Notes under the pieces: model-generated
The model's database searches: none
Told to the model about the DNA's origin: nothing
The model's input: the letters and a program-made list of their open reading frames with translations, nothing else
Virus record (IMG/VR): IMGVR_UViG_3300033143_006598
Location: 1 to 21,499 of that record
DNA: 21,499 bases
Reading direction: 5' to 3' (one strand)
Source: a virus
Shown here: piece by piece, positions 6,959-14,173 of the stretch
Layout of the letters: each line of letters opens with the position of its first letter
Position numbering within the stretch: the first letter of the stretch is position 1
Translations under genes and position numbers: made by a program

Positions 6959-7266
6959 TGTTTGATTACATCCACTTTTATTTCTGGTGATAATAATTCT
7001 TTTATCCTTTCAGCAATTATTGGACTTCTATCCCTTCCAGAAGAACAACAAATTCCAAAAACCATTTCATCTTTATCTCCAACACACTTAATATATTTTA
7101 CTACAATGTCAATCATTTCATTTACTCCTTTTGTATTAAAGATTAATTCTTTTGGGTCTTTATCCGGGCTTCGCCAAGGATTTGGAATCCAAGATACATC
7201 TATGAAATGATTACATCTTGGTCTCCCATATTTAAAACCACAGGTTATTATTTTTATTTTTTGCAC
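6955..7266 (-). CDS. Stand-alone RapZ C-terminal-like domain
   Basis: A 103-residue protein matching the C-terminal domain of RapZ/YvcJ proteins. It has GFKYGRP (10-16), then IDVSWIPNPW, in the place of the family's GFKYG-P...FDVRFLPNP, and GICCSSGRDRSP (71-82) in the place of the family's GCTGG-HRS loop. The latter also has the C-x5-R spacing of phosphatase loops. In E. coli RapZ senses glucosamine-6-phosphate and controls amino-sugar supply; the N-terminal P-loop half is missing here. Sitting between two glycosyltransferases, it may bind a sugar phosphate or nucleotide sugar, or act as a small phosphatase, but this is inference. It starts within the upstream glycosyltransferase (13-base overlap) and ends in ATGA with the next one. 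Confidence 0.75.
   Translation of the reverse strand: MQKIKIITCGFKYGRPRCNHFIDVSWIPNPWRSPDKDPKELIFNTKGVNEMIDIVVKYIKCVGDKDEMVFGICCSSGRDRSPIIAERIKELLSPEIKVDVIKQ
7167..7175. repeat. Micro-hairpin GGC-TTC-GCC
   Basis: Same 9-mer as at 5418-5426; here it encodes part of the NPWRSPDK stretch of the RapZ-like protein, beside the conserved NP. Confidence 0.55.
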
Positions 7267-8168
7267 TTTATCATCTCATTTTGTATTTTTTTAAATAATC
7301 TATCTCTTGCATCATTTATCATTTCCCTTAATTCTTTTTCATTTTTCCAGCCATTTGTTCTAATTTTATTATTATCATTAATTATTAATTTCATTCCACA
7401 TAATTCTGCCTCAACAACTTTGATTGGACCTGTATCTTGCCAAAGAGGGAGTGAAATAAAATATTCAAACATATTATAATATTCTTTCATTTGAATTCTC
7501 TCTTTTGGAAAATCCCCTAAATAAACACAATTATGAACATTATAAATTCTTTGAATTAATTTTGGATCTCCAAAACCAAGAAAATAAAAGTTACTATTTG
7601 GATTTTCCACTGCTAAATTAATTACATTTGTTACTCCTTTCTCTTTATACATTCTTGAAGCAAATAAAAAACTATTAGGTAATCTAAATTTTTTTTCATC
7701 TTTAAATTCTTCGGGATAAGCATAAAAACTCATTGCAATCATAGAATTATTAACTAAATCTCCAAAGAATGCCCTATAAAATTCTCTTTGATGTGGATTT
7801 AAAAAAACAATAAATTTGGCGTTTTGTAAAATTTCTTTATAAAATTGAAAGTTATTTGAATAACACATTCCATTTTCAAATTTAGGACAATTTTCACACA
7901 TACCATTTCTTGTTTCACAAAAACCATAATCCATTTCTATCTTAGCATAATTTTTTATTCCTCTTAAAACATTTTGAGGAAATTTAGATATGTTTAGCAT
8001 TAAAACAAAATCTGCTTTATCCAATTTATTTTGATTAAATGTTTTTGCTGTCATTAATTCAACATTAATTTTATATTTTTTTGAAGCTCTTACTAAAAAA
8101 TCTGCATAAAATTGAGTTCCCCCTTTATATTCCTCTTTACTCATATCTTCTAAAATAATTAATTTCAT
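7254..8168 (-). CDS. GT-B glycosyltransferase with a cysteine cluster
   Basis: A 304-residue, GT-B-like protein. N-terminal part: GGTQFYADFLVRAS, the usual glycine loop and helix. Middle: four cysteines at about 84, 91, 94 and 102 (CETRNGMCENCP then C), a pattern often seen in capsule-type GT4 enzymes and able to bind a metal. C-terminal half: SFLFASRMYKEKGVTNVI is the usual strand with the R-x4-KG donor phosphate contact, and DTGPIKVVEAELCGM is the donor motif, with Asp instead of the first Glu. It starts in an ATGA overlap with the SDR gene. At 304 residues it is shorter than usual, but both halves are recognisable. Substrates unknown. Confidence 0.85.
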   Translation of the reverse strand: MKLIILEDMSKEEYKGGTQFYADFLVRASKKYKINVELMTAKTFNQNKLDKADFVLMLNISKFPQNVLRGIKNYAKIEMDYGFCETRNGMCENCPKFENGMCYSNNFQFYKEILQNAKFIVFLNPHQREFYRAFFGDLVNNSMIAMSFYAYPEEFKDEKKFRLPNSFLFASRMYKEKGVTNVINLAVENPNSNFYFLGFGDPKLIQRIYNVHNCVYLGDFPKERIQMKEYYNMFEYFISLPLWQDTGPIKVVEAELCGMKLIINDNNKIRTNGWKNEKELREMINDARDRLFKKIQNEMIKCKK

Positions 8169-8851
8169 TTTTCACCAAACCATTTTTCAGTCTTTTCCAT
8201 ATATTCTTTTTGGTCACAGAGATTAAAAGGTTCTAATTTAATTTTATTTGAATATTCAACTGCTTTTTTTACATAATAATTAACAGTCTCTGCTTTTACC
8301 CCATATTTCCCTTTAAATATACACCCAAAACTTGGGGGTCTAAAAATAATAACTTCACAAATATCCTTTATCCCATAATATTTAACAATTGCTTCACAAA
8401 TTAATTTCGTTTGAACATAATGATATGCCATGCCATCCTTTTCCTTATACCTTGGTTCCCAATTAATTGAAGGTGGCAAATCAGTTTCTTTAACTGGATT
8501 ATCATATCCATTCACAGGAACAACATCTAAATCAATTCCATAATAAGCAAAAGAACTAAAAAAGATTACCCTCTTAACTTTACATTCTTCAGCAGCCATC
8601 ATTACATTATGTGTTCCAACAACATTTAAATCAAAATAATTTTTAAAAGGAAATTCTAAACTTGGATGTGGTATTCCTGCCAAATGAATTACTTGTTCAC
8701 AACCCTGCATTTTTTTTAAAAGATTTGGATAATCTAAAATATCATCTCCTTCAAGAATATCATATCCAATAACTTCATGTCCTGCATCCATTAAGGTTGC
8801 ATAAATTCCTCTTCCAATATTTCCTGCGTGTCCTGTAATTAAAATTTTCAT
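8165..8851 (-). CDS. NAD-dependent epimerase/dehydratase (extended SDR)
   Basis: A 228-residue nucleotide-sugar epimerase/dehydratase-type SDR. It has the NAD-binding TGHAGNIG (6-13), VIHLAGIPHP (54-63), the catalytic SS pair near 99-100, and catalytic YVQTK (Tyr145, Lys149). IIFRPPSFG is the usual strand after the active site. Extended SDRs usually exceed 300 residues; this one ends soon after that strand, so the sugar-binding C-terminal part is reduced. It would modify a nucleotide-activated sugar used by the neighbouring glycosyltransferases. ATGA overlaps join it to the radical SAM gene upstream and the glycosyltransferase downstream. Confidence 0.88.
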   Translation of the reverse strand: MKILITGHAGNIGRGIYATLMDAGHEVIGYDILEGDDILDYPNLLKKMQGCEQVIHLAGIPHPSLEFPFKNYFDLNVVGTHNVMMAAEECKVKRVIFFSSFAYYGIDLDVVPVNGYDNPVKETDLPPSINWEPRYKEKDGMAYHYVQTKLICEAIVKYYGIKDICEVIIFRPPSFGCIFKGKYGVKAETVNYYVKKAVEYSNKIKLEPFNLCDQKEYMEKTEKWFGEK

Positions 8852-10017
8852 ACTTTAAATCCTCTTTTTCTATATCCCATAAATTTATTATAAAGCTCTA
8901 ATCTTTTTTCTGCCGGATATTCTGGAGTTTCATAAGCACACACCATCTCATTTTTATCATCAAAAAAGATTGCTTTATTTAACAATTCATAGTTAATATA
9001 TTTTTTGGTTTTTGGGTTAATTTCAATTTGGGTTCCAGGAATTGGAACAAGTATACCAAAGTGTGCAGTTATTCCCATTTGCTTTGCCCACTCTGCTGAT
9101 TTTAAATCTTTTTCATAAGAACTTCCAGGTAATCCAATTATAAAAAAACCATTTACTTGAAAATACTTTTTAGCAATTTTAATTCCTTTTTCAATTTGGG
9201 CAAGGGTTTCACCTTTATTAATTTCTTTTAAAACTTCATCATCTGCACATTCTACCCCAAAACTTATCATTAAGCATCCTGCCTCTTTCATCTCTTTTGC
9301 TAATTCTTCTGTAATCAAATCTGCCCGAATACCATTTGGCAAAAGCCAATTCATTTTAAACCTTTTAACTTTCTTACAAAACTCAAAAGCTCTTTCTTTT
9401 ATCATAATAAAATTATCATCAAGTATTTGAAATCTTTTGATGTGATAATTTTCAATGGCATATTCTAATTCAGCAATACAATTATCTGCTGTTCTTGCCC
9501 TAAATTTTTTATCTGAATTACAAAAAACACAACCAAAAGGACAACCTCTACTTGTCATTAGAGAATAATTCCAATAACCTGTTCTAAAATTATCAAGGAT
9601 AAAATCAATTGAGTCAAATTCTTCATATCTTGGAAAAGGAATTTCATCTAAATTATTTGTATTTAGGAGTTCTTGGTCATAATACCCTTCTTTAAAAATT
9701 ACATAAGGAAATTCTTTTTTTAAATCTTTTACTACTTCTTCATTTCTCATATGTGGACCCCCCCAAGTTATTTTCCTTTTTGGATATTTTTCATGGATTA
9801 ATTTGGTAATTCGCCTTACTTCATTTATAACATTAAATTTAACAGAAATCCCAAAATCATCGTCTTCTTTTAAAAATCTATCTCTTGGAAAGGGCATAGT
9901 ATCCTGGTCTATAATTTTATGTGAAATTTTTAATTTATGAAGTGCTGAGGAAATATAAGCCAATCCTATATTTGGGACATTTGTATTTGCTGTTGTTTCT
10001 GGATCTATAAAAATCAT
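8848..10017 (-). CDS. Radical SAM protein with B12-binding-like N-terminal domain
   Basis: About 389 residues from the ATG at 10017. This start is chosen because it forms an ATGA with the preceding 45-residue gene (10014-10017) and follows a GGGGGG stretch; the longer frame from 10074 overlaps that gene. The N-terminus (FIDPETTANTNVPNIG and TWGGPHM) has the layout of B12-binding domains before radical SAM domains, without a clear D-x-H-x-x-G cobalamin ligand. The iron-sulfur motif is CPFGCVFC (C159, C163, C166). Later motifs QILDDNF, SFGVECADDEVL and GFFIIGLPGSS are typical of the class. It may make an unusual C-C or C-H change on a sugar or lipid in this cluster; the substrate is unknown. 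Confidence 0.88.
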   Translation of the reverse strand: MIFIDPETTANTNVPNIGLAYISSALHKLKISHKIIDQDTMPFPRDRFLKEDDDFGISVKFNVINEVRRITKLIHEKYPKRKITWGGPHMRNEEVVKDLKKEFPYVIFKEGYYDQELLNTNNLDEIPFPRYEEFDSIDFILDNFRTGYWNYSLMTSRGCPFGCVFCNSDKKFRARTADNCIAELEYAIENYHIKRFQILDDNFIMIKERAFEFCKKVKRFKMNWLLPNGIRADLITEELAKEMKEAGCLMISFGVECADDEVLKEINKGETLAQIEKGIKIAKKYFQVNGFFIIGLPGSSYEKDLKSAEWAKQMGITAHFGILVPIPGTQIEINPKTKKYINYELLNKAIFFDDKNEMVCAYETPEYPAEKRLELYNKFMGYRKRGFKV

Positions 10018-10151
10018 AGAAAACTCATCCCCCCTTTTATTCCCATAATAAAAAATAAAATAATACTCCACCAAACAAGACCATAGTTATAGAGAATGAT
10101 TCCAATACAAATAAAATCTGTAAGACCCATAATAGCAGAAAGAAATTTCAT
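10014..10151 (-). CDS. Tiny membrane protein (45 residues)
   Basis: Starts MKFLSAIMGLTDFICIG. Two hydrophobic stretches, about residues 5-21 and 25-37, are separated by YNYG, suggesting a helical hairpin in the membrane. ATGA overlaps at both ends (10148-10151 and 10014-10017) couple it to the 34-residue membrane protein and to the radical SAM gene. This fixes the radical SAM start. Function unknown; perhaps a membrane anchor or scaffold for the glycan enzymes. Confidence 0.65.
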   Translation of the reverse strand: MKFLSAIMGLTDFICIGIILYNYGLVWWSIILFFIMGIKGGMSFL

Positions 10152-10252
10152 AATGCACCCCAAAGTAATTTAGTCAAAACAGCCAAGCCAAGATTAATAA
10201 TTAACAAAAACCAGATAGTATAAAACCACTTAAAAAATTCTTCGATGTTCAT
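10148..10252 (-). CDS. Tiny single-pass membrane protein (34 residues)
   Basis: Starts MNIEEFFKWFYTIWFLL, with a hydrophobic helix of about 20 residues and an end of TKLLWGAL. ATGA overlaps couple it to the 82-residue gene (10249-10252) and to the next membrane protein (10148-10151). Function unknown. Confidence 0.62.
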   Translation of the reverse strand: MNIEEFFKWFYTIWFLLIINLGLAVLTKLLWGAL

Positions 10253-10497
10253 TTTGGCATTTTATATAATCTGCATCTTGAACATGCAGAAGGGCATTTA
10301 GAAACATACATTTTGTCTATATCCATTTCAATTAATTGTTTTGCTTTTTCTCTATCAAGATGTAAAAAATTATCAAAAAGTTCAATATAAATTCCTTCAT
10401 ATGTATCCTTTACTTTCCAGTGAGTATGTTCATACATTGAACACCTTATGTTTGGATGTTCTCCTCCCCTCATTTGATATTCCATCATACTTATCAT
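10249..10497 (-). CDS. Unknown small cysteine-containing protein (82 residues)
   Basis: I do not recognise this family. The start at 10497 forms ATGA with the upstream 66-residue gene; further Met codons at residues 4 and 5 are possible starts. It has RGGEHPNIRC near the front, an EGIYIELFDNFLHLDREKAK stretch, and a cysteine cluster at the end, KCPSACSRCRLYK (C-x3-C-x2-C), which could bind zinc or an iron-sulfur centre together with Cys19. Its place between the thermosome and the membrane/glycan genes gives no clear role. Confidence 0.7.
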   Translation of the reverse strand: MISMMEYQMRGGEHPNIRCSMYEHTHWKVKDTYEGIYIELFDNFLHLDREKAKQLIEMDIDKMYVSKCPSACSRCRLYKMPK

Positions 10498-10694
10498 TCG
10501 AGTTCATACCCTCCTTTGATTTTTTTCAATCTTGCAAAAGGTAAAATGTAATGACTATTTTTTCCGAGAAATTGTCCGACTGGGGTTCCATCTGCAAGTT
10601 TGTACGATTCTCTTAATGTCAATTTGATTGTCTTGTCTATTTGTTTTACCCAAATATTAACTTCCTCTCCAACAACCAATCCAAGATCTTTCAT
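10494..10694 (-). CDS. Unknown small protein after the thermosome (66 residues)
   Basis: Family not recognised. The sequence alternates strands and turns (VVGEEVNIWVKQIDK, GTPVGQFLGK, YILPFARLKKI), suggesting a small beta-barrel. It is coupled by ATGA to the thermosome upstream (10691-10694) and to the 82-residue gene downstream (10494-10497). Immediate coupling to the chaperonin makes a co-chaperone or a chaperonin client worth testing, but nothing in the sequence shows this. Confidence 0.7.
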   Translation of the reverse strand: MKDLGLVVGEEVNIWVKQIDKTIKLTLRESYKLADGTPVGQFLGKNSHYILPFARLKKIKGGYELE

Positions 10695-12085
10695 TTTTCT
10701 CCCACCAAAATTTTATCTGTTTTAAGAATCAAGTTTGCAACATTGGTAGCTGAATTAATTGCATGAATTTTTACCAAAACAGGATCAACTATTCCCCTCT
10801 CCCTCGCATCAGAAACTCCCTGATACATATCTACACCCAAATCTTTTTCTCCGTTTAAATGCCTTGTTTTAAGATTTGTCAGGACAGCCATAGAGTCAAG
10901 TCCAGAATTCTCTGCTAAAATCAAAGGTATTGATTCAATGGCTTCTGCATATTTTTCAATTGCAAGCTGCTCTTTTCCACCCAATTTTTTAGCTATGTTT
11001 AGAAGGTAATTTGCAATCTCTATTTCAACCGCCCCAGCACCAACAACACAATCAATCTCATGTTTAAGCAAACTCAATACATCATTTACGCTTCTTTCTA
11101 TTTCATCAAGGGTTTGCTTGGTTGGACCTTCTAAAATTAAAGTTTCAACATTTCCATCTATATAGATTTGATTTGGCTTTTCATACTTCAATTTCCCTTT
11201 TTTTACATGAATATTGTTTGGATCACTTGTTGGAAGAATCCCAAGTGCAGTGGCAATCCCTGAAATAAAATCCTTTCTTTGATAAACCACTATCCCTGTG
11301 ATCCCTTTTTCCAATAACATTGCTTCAAATTCAGGGTTAGTATCAGTATAAAGCAAACAATTAACATTTTTTTCAACAAGTTTATCAATAATTTCCCTTT
11401 TATATTCTCTATCATATAGATTGATTTTCTTTAATTCTTCAGAGCTGGTTACATTAAAATGTGTGGCTTCTACATTTGTTCTATAATCAAGCAAACAAAT
11501 ATTCCCATTTATTTCATTCTCCATTTGATCATTTATTGTAAATCCTTCAAAAACAAAACCACCATATATTTTACTATTGAGTGTGTCTCCCACTTTTTTA
11601 TGAATTTTTAAATTTTCAAAATCTTTTATTTCAAGAATAAGCTTGCTTAGGTGATCTATTTGGTCCCTGCTGATTTTATTGCCAAATGTGGTTTTGATGA
11701 TTTTATTTTTATCGCCTTTTTCCGCAATATTTTCAAGAAATTTCATGGTTTCAACTTTTGCCAGATTATATCCATTGATGATTGTGGTGGGGTGAATTCC
11801 TTTATTAATTAAACTGAGTGCATTATTTAGAAACTGGCCTGCTAAAATGGCTGCTGTGGTGGTTCCGTCCCCTATTTGTTCTTCCTGACTAATTGCTAAT
11901 TCTTTAAACAAATCAATTATTGGATCTTTAGCTTCAACATTCTTGATAATACTGGCCCCATCATTTGTATGAAGTGCCTGGTTATTCCTTACAACCACCT
12001 TATTCATTCCTCTTGGTCCAAGGGTAGTTCTAATCAAATCTGCAAAATTGATTGCCAATTGAATATGTGCATGTTTATTTTCCAT
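10691..12085 (-). CDS. Group II chaperonin (thermosome subunit), compact form
   Basis: ATP-driven archaeal/eukaryotic-type chaperonin that folds proteins in a double-ring chamber in the cytoplasm. Motifs: IRTTLGPRGMNK (18-29) for ATP binding, HTNDGASI with the catalytic-region Asp, and IGDGTTTAAILAG (71-83). The C-terminal equatorial part has CVVGAGAVEIEIA, LAENSGLDSM, and the D-P-x-x-V-K-x-x-A stretch before LILKTDKIL. All three domains are represented, but at 464 residues it is well below the usual 530-560, with trimmed apical/intermediate parts and no long C-terminal tail. In a virus-like operon with the terminase it may fold virion proteins, alone or mixed with host subunits. The ATG overlaps the 47-residue gene by 11 bases. 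Confidence 0.93.
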   Translation of the reverse strand: MENKHAHIQLAINFADLIRTTLGPRGMNKVVVRNNQALHTNDGASIIKNVEAKDPIIDLFKELAISQEEQIGDGTTTAAILAGQFLNNALSLINKGIHPTTIINGYNLAKVETMKFLENIAEKGDKNKIIKTTFGNKISRDQIDHLSKLILEIKDFENLKIHKKVGDTLNSKIYGGFVFEGFTINDQMENEINGNICLLDYRTNVEATHFNVTSSEELKKINLYDREYKREIIDKLVEKNVNCLLYTDTNPEFEAMLLEKGITGIVVYQRKDFISGIATALGILPTSDPNNIHVKKGKLKYEKPNQIYIDGNVETLILEGPTKQTLDEIERSVNDVLSLLKHEIDCVVGAGAVEIEIANYLLNIAKKLGGKEQLAIEKYAEAIESIPLILAENSGLDSMAVLTNLKTRHLNGEKDLGVDMYQGVSDARERGIVDPVLVKIHAINSATNVANLILKTDKILVGEK

Positions 12086-12218
12086 TTTTATGTTCCTCTA
12101 TTATTTTTCTCAAAGCTTTAGAGAAATTTCCTCTTTTAGCTTTTGGGTCGCTGATTTGTTTGGCCAATTCCCAGACGTAGTCAATCTGCAATTGAGACAA
12201 TATCACTAACTTCTTCAT
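12075..12218 (-). CDS. Small RHH-like protein (47 residues)
   Basis: Starts MKKLVILSQLQIDYVWELA and continues GNFSKALRKIIEEH. A short strand, then a helix, then S-(K/E)-A-L-R-x-I-I reads like a compact ribbon-helix-helix DNA-binding protein. It overlaps the end of the AbrB gene by 38 bases and the thermosome start by 11. No good Shine-Dalgarno sequence is seen; downstream TTG/GTG starts in the same frame would reduce the AbrB overlap. The frame fills the otherwise empty 95-base gap, and the helix pattern supports it, but overlap and size leave doubt. Confidence 0.5.
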   Translation of the reverse strand: MKKLVILSQLQIDYVWELAKQISDPKAKRGNFSKALRKIIEEHKNGK

Positions 12219-12411
12219 GTTTAACCACACTTTGTTTATTTTCAGATAAAATTAACATCTTACGATGAGGCATAAATTCCAGGACTAATTGAGTAGTTCG
12301 ATTCCAATCCATTTCATTTAACCAAGCTTTTGGAAGGAGAATCATCAAATTTTCTCCAACTTTTTGGATCTTCTTGATCTTTACGACCCTTTTGATTAAT
12401 TTGCCTTTCAT
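12181..12411 (-). CDS. AbrB/SpoVT-type transcription regulator
   Basis: A 76-residue protein with one swapped-hairpin AbrB domain: KIQKVGENLMILLPKAW, then a hydrophobic TTQLVLEF strand and KMLILSE. The GENLMILLPKAWL piece is the usual G-x-S-x-x-I-x-I-P-x-x-W/L strand-turn-helix of archaeal AbrB proteins. It is the first gene of the leftward operon, next to the promoter region, so it probably regulates its own operon as a dimer. The start ATG lies 37-71 bases from TATA-like elements. Confidence 0.8.
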   Translation of the reverse strand: MKGKLIKRVVKIKKIQKVGENLMILLPKAWLNEMDWNRTTQLVLEFMPHRKMLILSENKQSVVKHEEVSDIVSIAD

Positions 12412-12446
12412 CGTCTATAAAATTAATTTAAAATATTTGATTATTT

Positions 12447-12482
12447 AATTATAAAAGAGTATAGGAAAATAGGGTTTATAAA
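12447..12482 (-). promoter_or_regulatory. Candidate promoter of the leftward thermosome-glycan-terminase operon
   Basis: Two TATA-like elements on the minus strand: TTTATAAA at 12475-12482 and TTTTATAAT near 12448-12456. With an archaeal spacing of about 26 bases they would give leaders of about 40 or 15 bases before the ATG at 12411. No downstream gene of the operon has an obvious promoter of its own. Confidence 0.45.
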
Positions 12483-12530
12483 TGTATCGTAATAGGGGGT
12501 TATTTGTTAATAAATCGTTTGATAGAATTA

Positions 12531-13421
12531 TTAAAGCTGAATATGGCTCATTTTCTCTCTGTGTAACTGGTTATGATCTTTTATACTCATTAATCGCAAA
12601 TTTCCAGGAGAATTATTAAACTTATCACCATCTATATGATGTACACAATATCCTTCGGGAAGCTTTTTTAAACCATTCTTCTTTAAACAGACATATATGT
12701 GCTCATAAACTTGCTTTCCATTTACTCTAATTCTTCTATATTTTTTGAGATAATTTCCATTTGTATAGGCTGGATTATTTTTCCCACAAAAATATGGTCT
12801 CTTTTTGCCTCTATTTAGATTTCCTCCTCTCTTGGCCTTGCATTCATCGGAACAGGTTTTTCTCAGAGATTTAAAGAAGAAAAATTTCCCACAATATTCA
12901 CAGGTCTGATAATGCCCTTTGGGCCTATATTTAATAGATTTCACTAAATTTCTAAATCCAGCAAATAAAGAATATTCAGATTGGGGTTTATTTTTAATTG
13001 TTTCTCTGGCTTTTCTATTTCTTTCCTTAACCTTTTCTGGATTTTTTTCAGCCCAAATTTTCATCTTTTTGGTCCAGGCCGCTTTTTTTTCAGGAGTGTA
13101 AACTTTCATTTGCCTTTTAGTTTTTTCTTCCTGGGTTAAAACAGGTAAATATTTGAGCAACCCTTTTTTATTTAAAACAGAATACAATCCTTTATTGATG
13201 TTATGTAAATCACCCCTACTTAATCCAGGATAAAGTCTTTTATAATCTTCAAGAGGATTCTTCCATTTGGTTGGTCCTTTAACTCCGTGAGGGAGTAATT
13301 TTAATTGTTTCCTATATTTTAATGCTCTATATAGAGATAAACATAATCTTTTTATTTCTATTTGAGTTTTCCCTTTGTAATGTTTTTCATAATATTTTAA
13401 AGGTTCTTCGTATTTAGTCAT
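12531..13421 (-). CDS. Free-standing HNH homing endonuclease with N-terminal repeats
   Basis: A 296-residue protein. The C-terminal HNH domain has the start QVYEHIYVCLKKNG (237-250), the metal-binding pair GYCVHHIDGDKFNN (257-270), GNLRLM and DHNQLH. Before it is a zinc finger CEYC (174-177) with CSDEC (190-194). The N-terminal 95 residues are two copies of a repeat of about 40 residues: PLKYYEKHY...LYRALKYRKQLKLLP (about 7-44) and PLEDYKRLY...LYSVLNKKGLLKYLP (about 57-93), probably DNA-recognition modules. A lysine-rich linker joins them. It sits between two regulatory regions, with its own promoter and a leaderless start, as expected for a selfish mobile gene. Confidence 0.88.
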   Translation of the reverse strand: MTKYEEPLKYYEKHYKGKTQIEIKRLCLSLYRALKYRKQLKLLPHGVKGPTKWKNPLEDYKRLYPGLSRGDLHNINKGLYSVLNKKGLLKYLPVLTQEEKTKRQMKVYTPEKKAAWTKKMKIWAEKNPEKVKERNRKARETIKNKPQSEYSLFAGFRNLVKSIKYRPKGHYQTCEYCGKFFFFKSLRKTCSDECKAKRGGNLNRGKKRPYFCGKNNPAYTNGNYLKKYRRIRVNGKQVYEHIYVCLKKNGLKKLPEGYCVHHIDGDKFNNSPGNLRLMSIKDHNQLHREKMSHIQL

Positions 13422-13442
13422 ATTAAATATAACTTCTTAGTC

Positions 13443-13450
13443 TTTATATA
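13443..13450 (-). promoter_or_regulatory. TATA box for the HNH gene, leaderless start
   Basis: TATATAAA on the minus strand, 22-29 bases upstream of the ATG at 13421. This places the expected transcription start at or beside the start codon; there is no Shine-Dalgarno sequence, consistent with leaderless translation. Confidence 0.55.
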
Positions 13451-13553
13451 CTTTGTGGTTAATTAATAATGAATCCTCAAAATATTCCTTATACTAATTT
13501 GGCTCTAAGAAGAGAATAATGAGACCTATTACCCTTATAGTCCCCCCCCTTTC

Positions 13554-13585
13554 ATAGTTCGCACAATATTTATTATACGAACTAT
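13554..13585. repeat. Inverted repeat ATAGTTCG / CGAACTAT around an AT-rich core
   Basis: Perfect 8-bp arms at 13554-13561 and 13578-13585, separated by 16 bases that contain TATTTATTATA. Arms flanking a TATA-like core are the expected form of a repressor operator over a promoter. Confidence 0.55.
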
Positions 13586-13785
13586 TACAAAGGAGAATAT
13601 CCCTCTATATACTTTTATCCTTTTATATTCCCTTAATACCTTTATTTCCTATGGAACTTCTTGTTTATTAGTAAATAGATATACTTATACTATACTAAAT
13701 ATTATTTGTTTTGTTTATCTATTGCTTGATTATCTATCTTTTATGGTTCTCTAATAGGTTAATGTAGCTATTGTGGTTAATGTCT

Positions 13786-13799
13786 GCCTGACGGCGTTG
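13786..13799. repeat. GC-rich micro-hairpin GCCTGACGGCGTTG, copy 2
   Basis: Identical over 12 bases to 571-582 and differing by one base over 14 from 14441-14454. This copy lies in non-coding DNA. Confidence 0.7.
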
Positions 13800-13933
13800 C
13801 TATGTTATAGTCTTGGTTTGTGAAGCATAAAAGTGTTGCTACGATTTAGTAGAACATTTACTTTTTACATTATTATAAACAATTATATATAACATTTTAT
13901 GAATAAAATAGTATATACTCTACTATACAAATA

Positions 13934-13941
13934 TTTATAAA
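13934..13941 (+). promoter_or_regulatory. TATA box for the rightward small-protein operon
   Basis: TTTATAAA about 32-39 bases before the ATG at 13973. Transcription would start near 13963, at the GGAGG ribosome site (13963-13967). The palindrome AGTATATACT (13910-13919) just upstream could bind a regulator. Confidence 0.5.
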
Positions 13942-13972
13942 CTAACTTTGGTTTTTTATTCTGGAGGTCAAA

Positions 13973-14119
13973 ATGGAATACACACTAACAGATAAAAACA
14001 AAAAACTCCTTATGGAGTTATCAGACAAGGCAGGAATAAACCTAAACAATAGTTACTTTAATGTATTCATAGAGAACTGCCTTATAAAAGAACTTGAAAA
14101 AGTTACAAAAGAAAATTAA
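13973..14119 (+). CDS. Small protein (48 residues), possible RHH-type regulator
   Basis: Starts MEYTLTDKNKKLLMELS and has KAGINLNNSYFNVFIENC before a final charged helix. A strand followed by two helices is compatible with a ribbon-helix-helix fold, but no family is certain. A strong GGAGG lies 5 bases before the ATG and a TATA box lies upstream, so the gene is well supported. As first gene of the rightward operon it may be its regulator. Confidence 0.7.
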   Translation: MEYTLTDKNKKLLMELSDKAGINLNNSYFNVFIENCLIKELEKVTKEN

Positions 14120-14135
14120 TATTCCCAATAGGGAG

Positions 14136-14163
14136 AGGGTTAGCTTACCCTATAGCTAACCCT
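14136..14163 (+). repeat. Hairpin AGGGTTAGC / GCTAACCCT between two small genes
   Basis: A perfect 9-bp stem with a 10-base loop, preceded by a smaller TCCC-AATA-GGGA hairpin at about 14123-14134. No T-run follows, so it is more likely an mRNA-stability or processing structure, or an operator, than a terminator. The next ATG is 11 bases downstream, so it could also modulate that start. Confidence 0.65.
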
Positions 14164-14173
14164 TTATAATCAA

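Larger units (their letters stand above)
13451..13933. other. Non-coding divergent regulatory region
   Basis: No open frame worth calling on either strand. It separates the leftward HNH/AbrB genes from the rightward small-protein operon. It contains a run of eight C bases (around 13541-13548), a spaced inverted repeat (13554-13585), many TATAC-type AT tracts, a GCCTGACGGCGTTG micro-hairpin (13786), two GTTGCTA(T/C)G copies in the 13796-13845 stretch, and a 10-base palindrome AGTATATACT at 13910-13919. It could hold promoters, operators, a small RNA or an origin. Confidence 0.5.

Noticed and set aside
13589-13595. AAAGGAG ribosome-site-like text in the non-coding region
   Set aside because: No usable start codon or open frame follows at the right distance.
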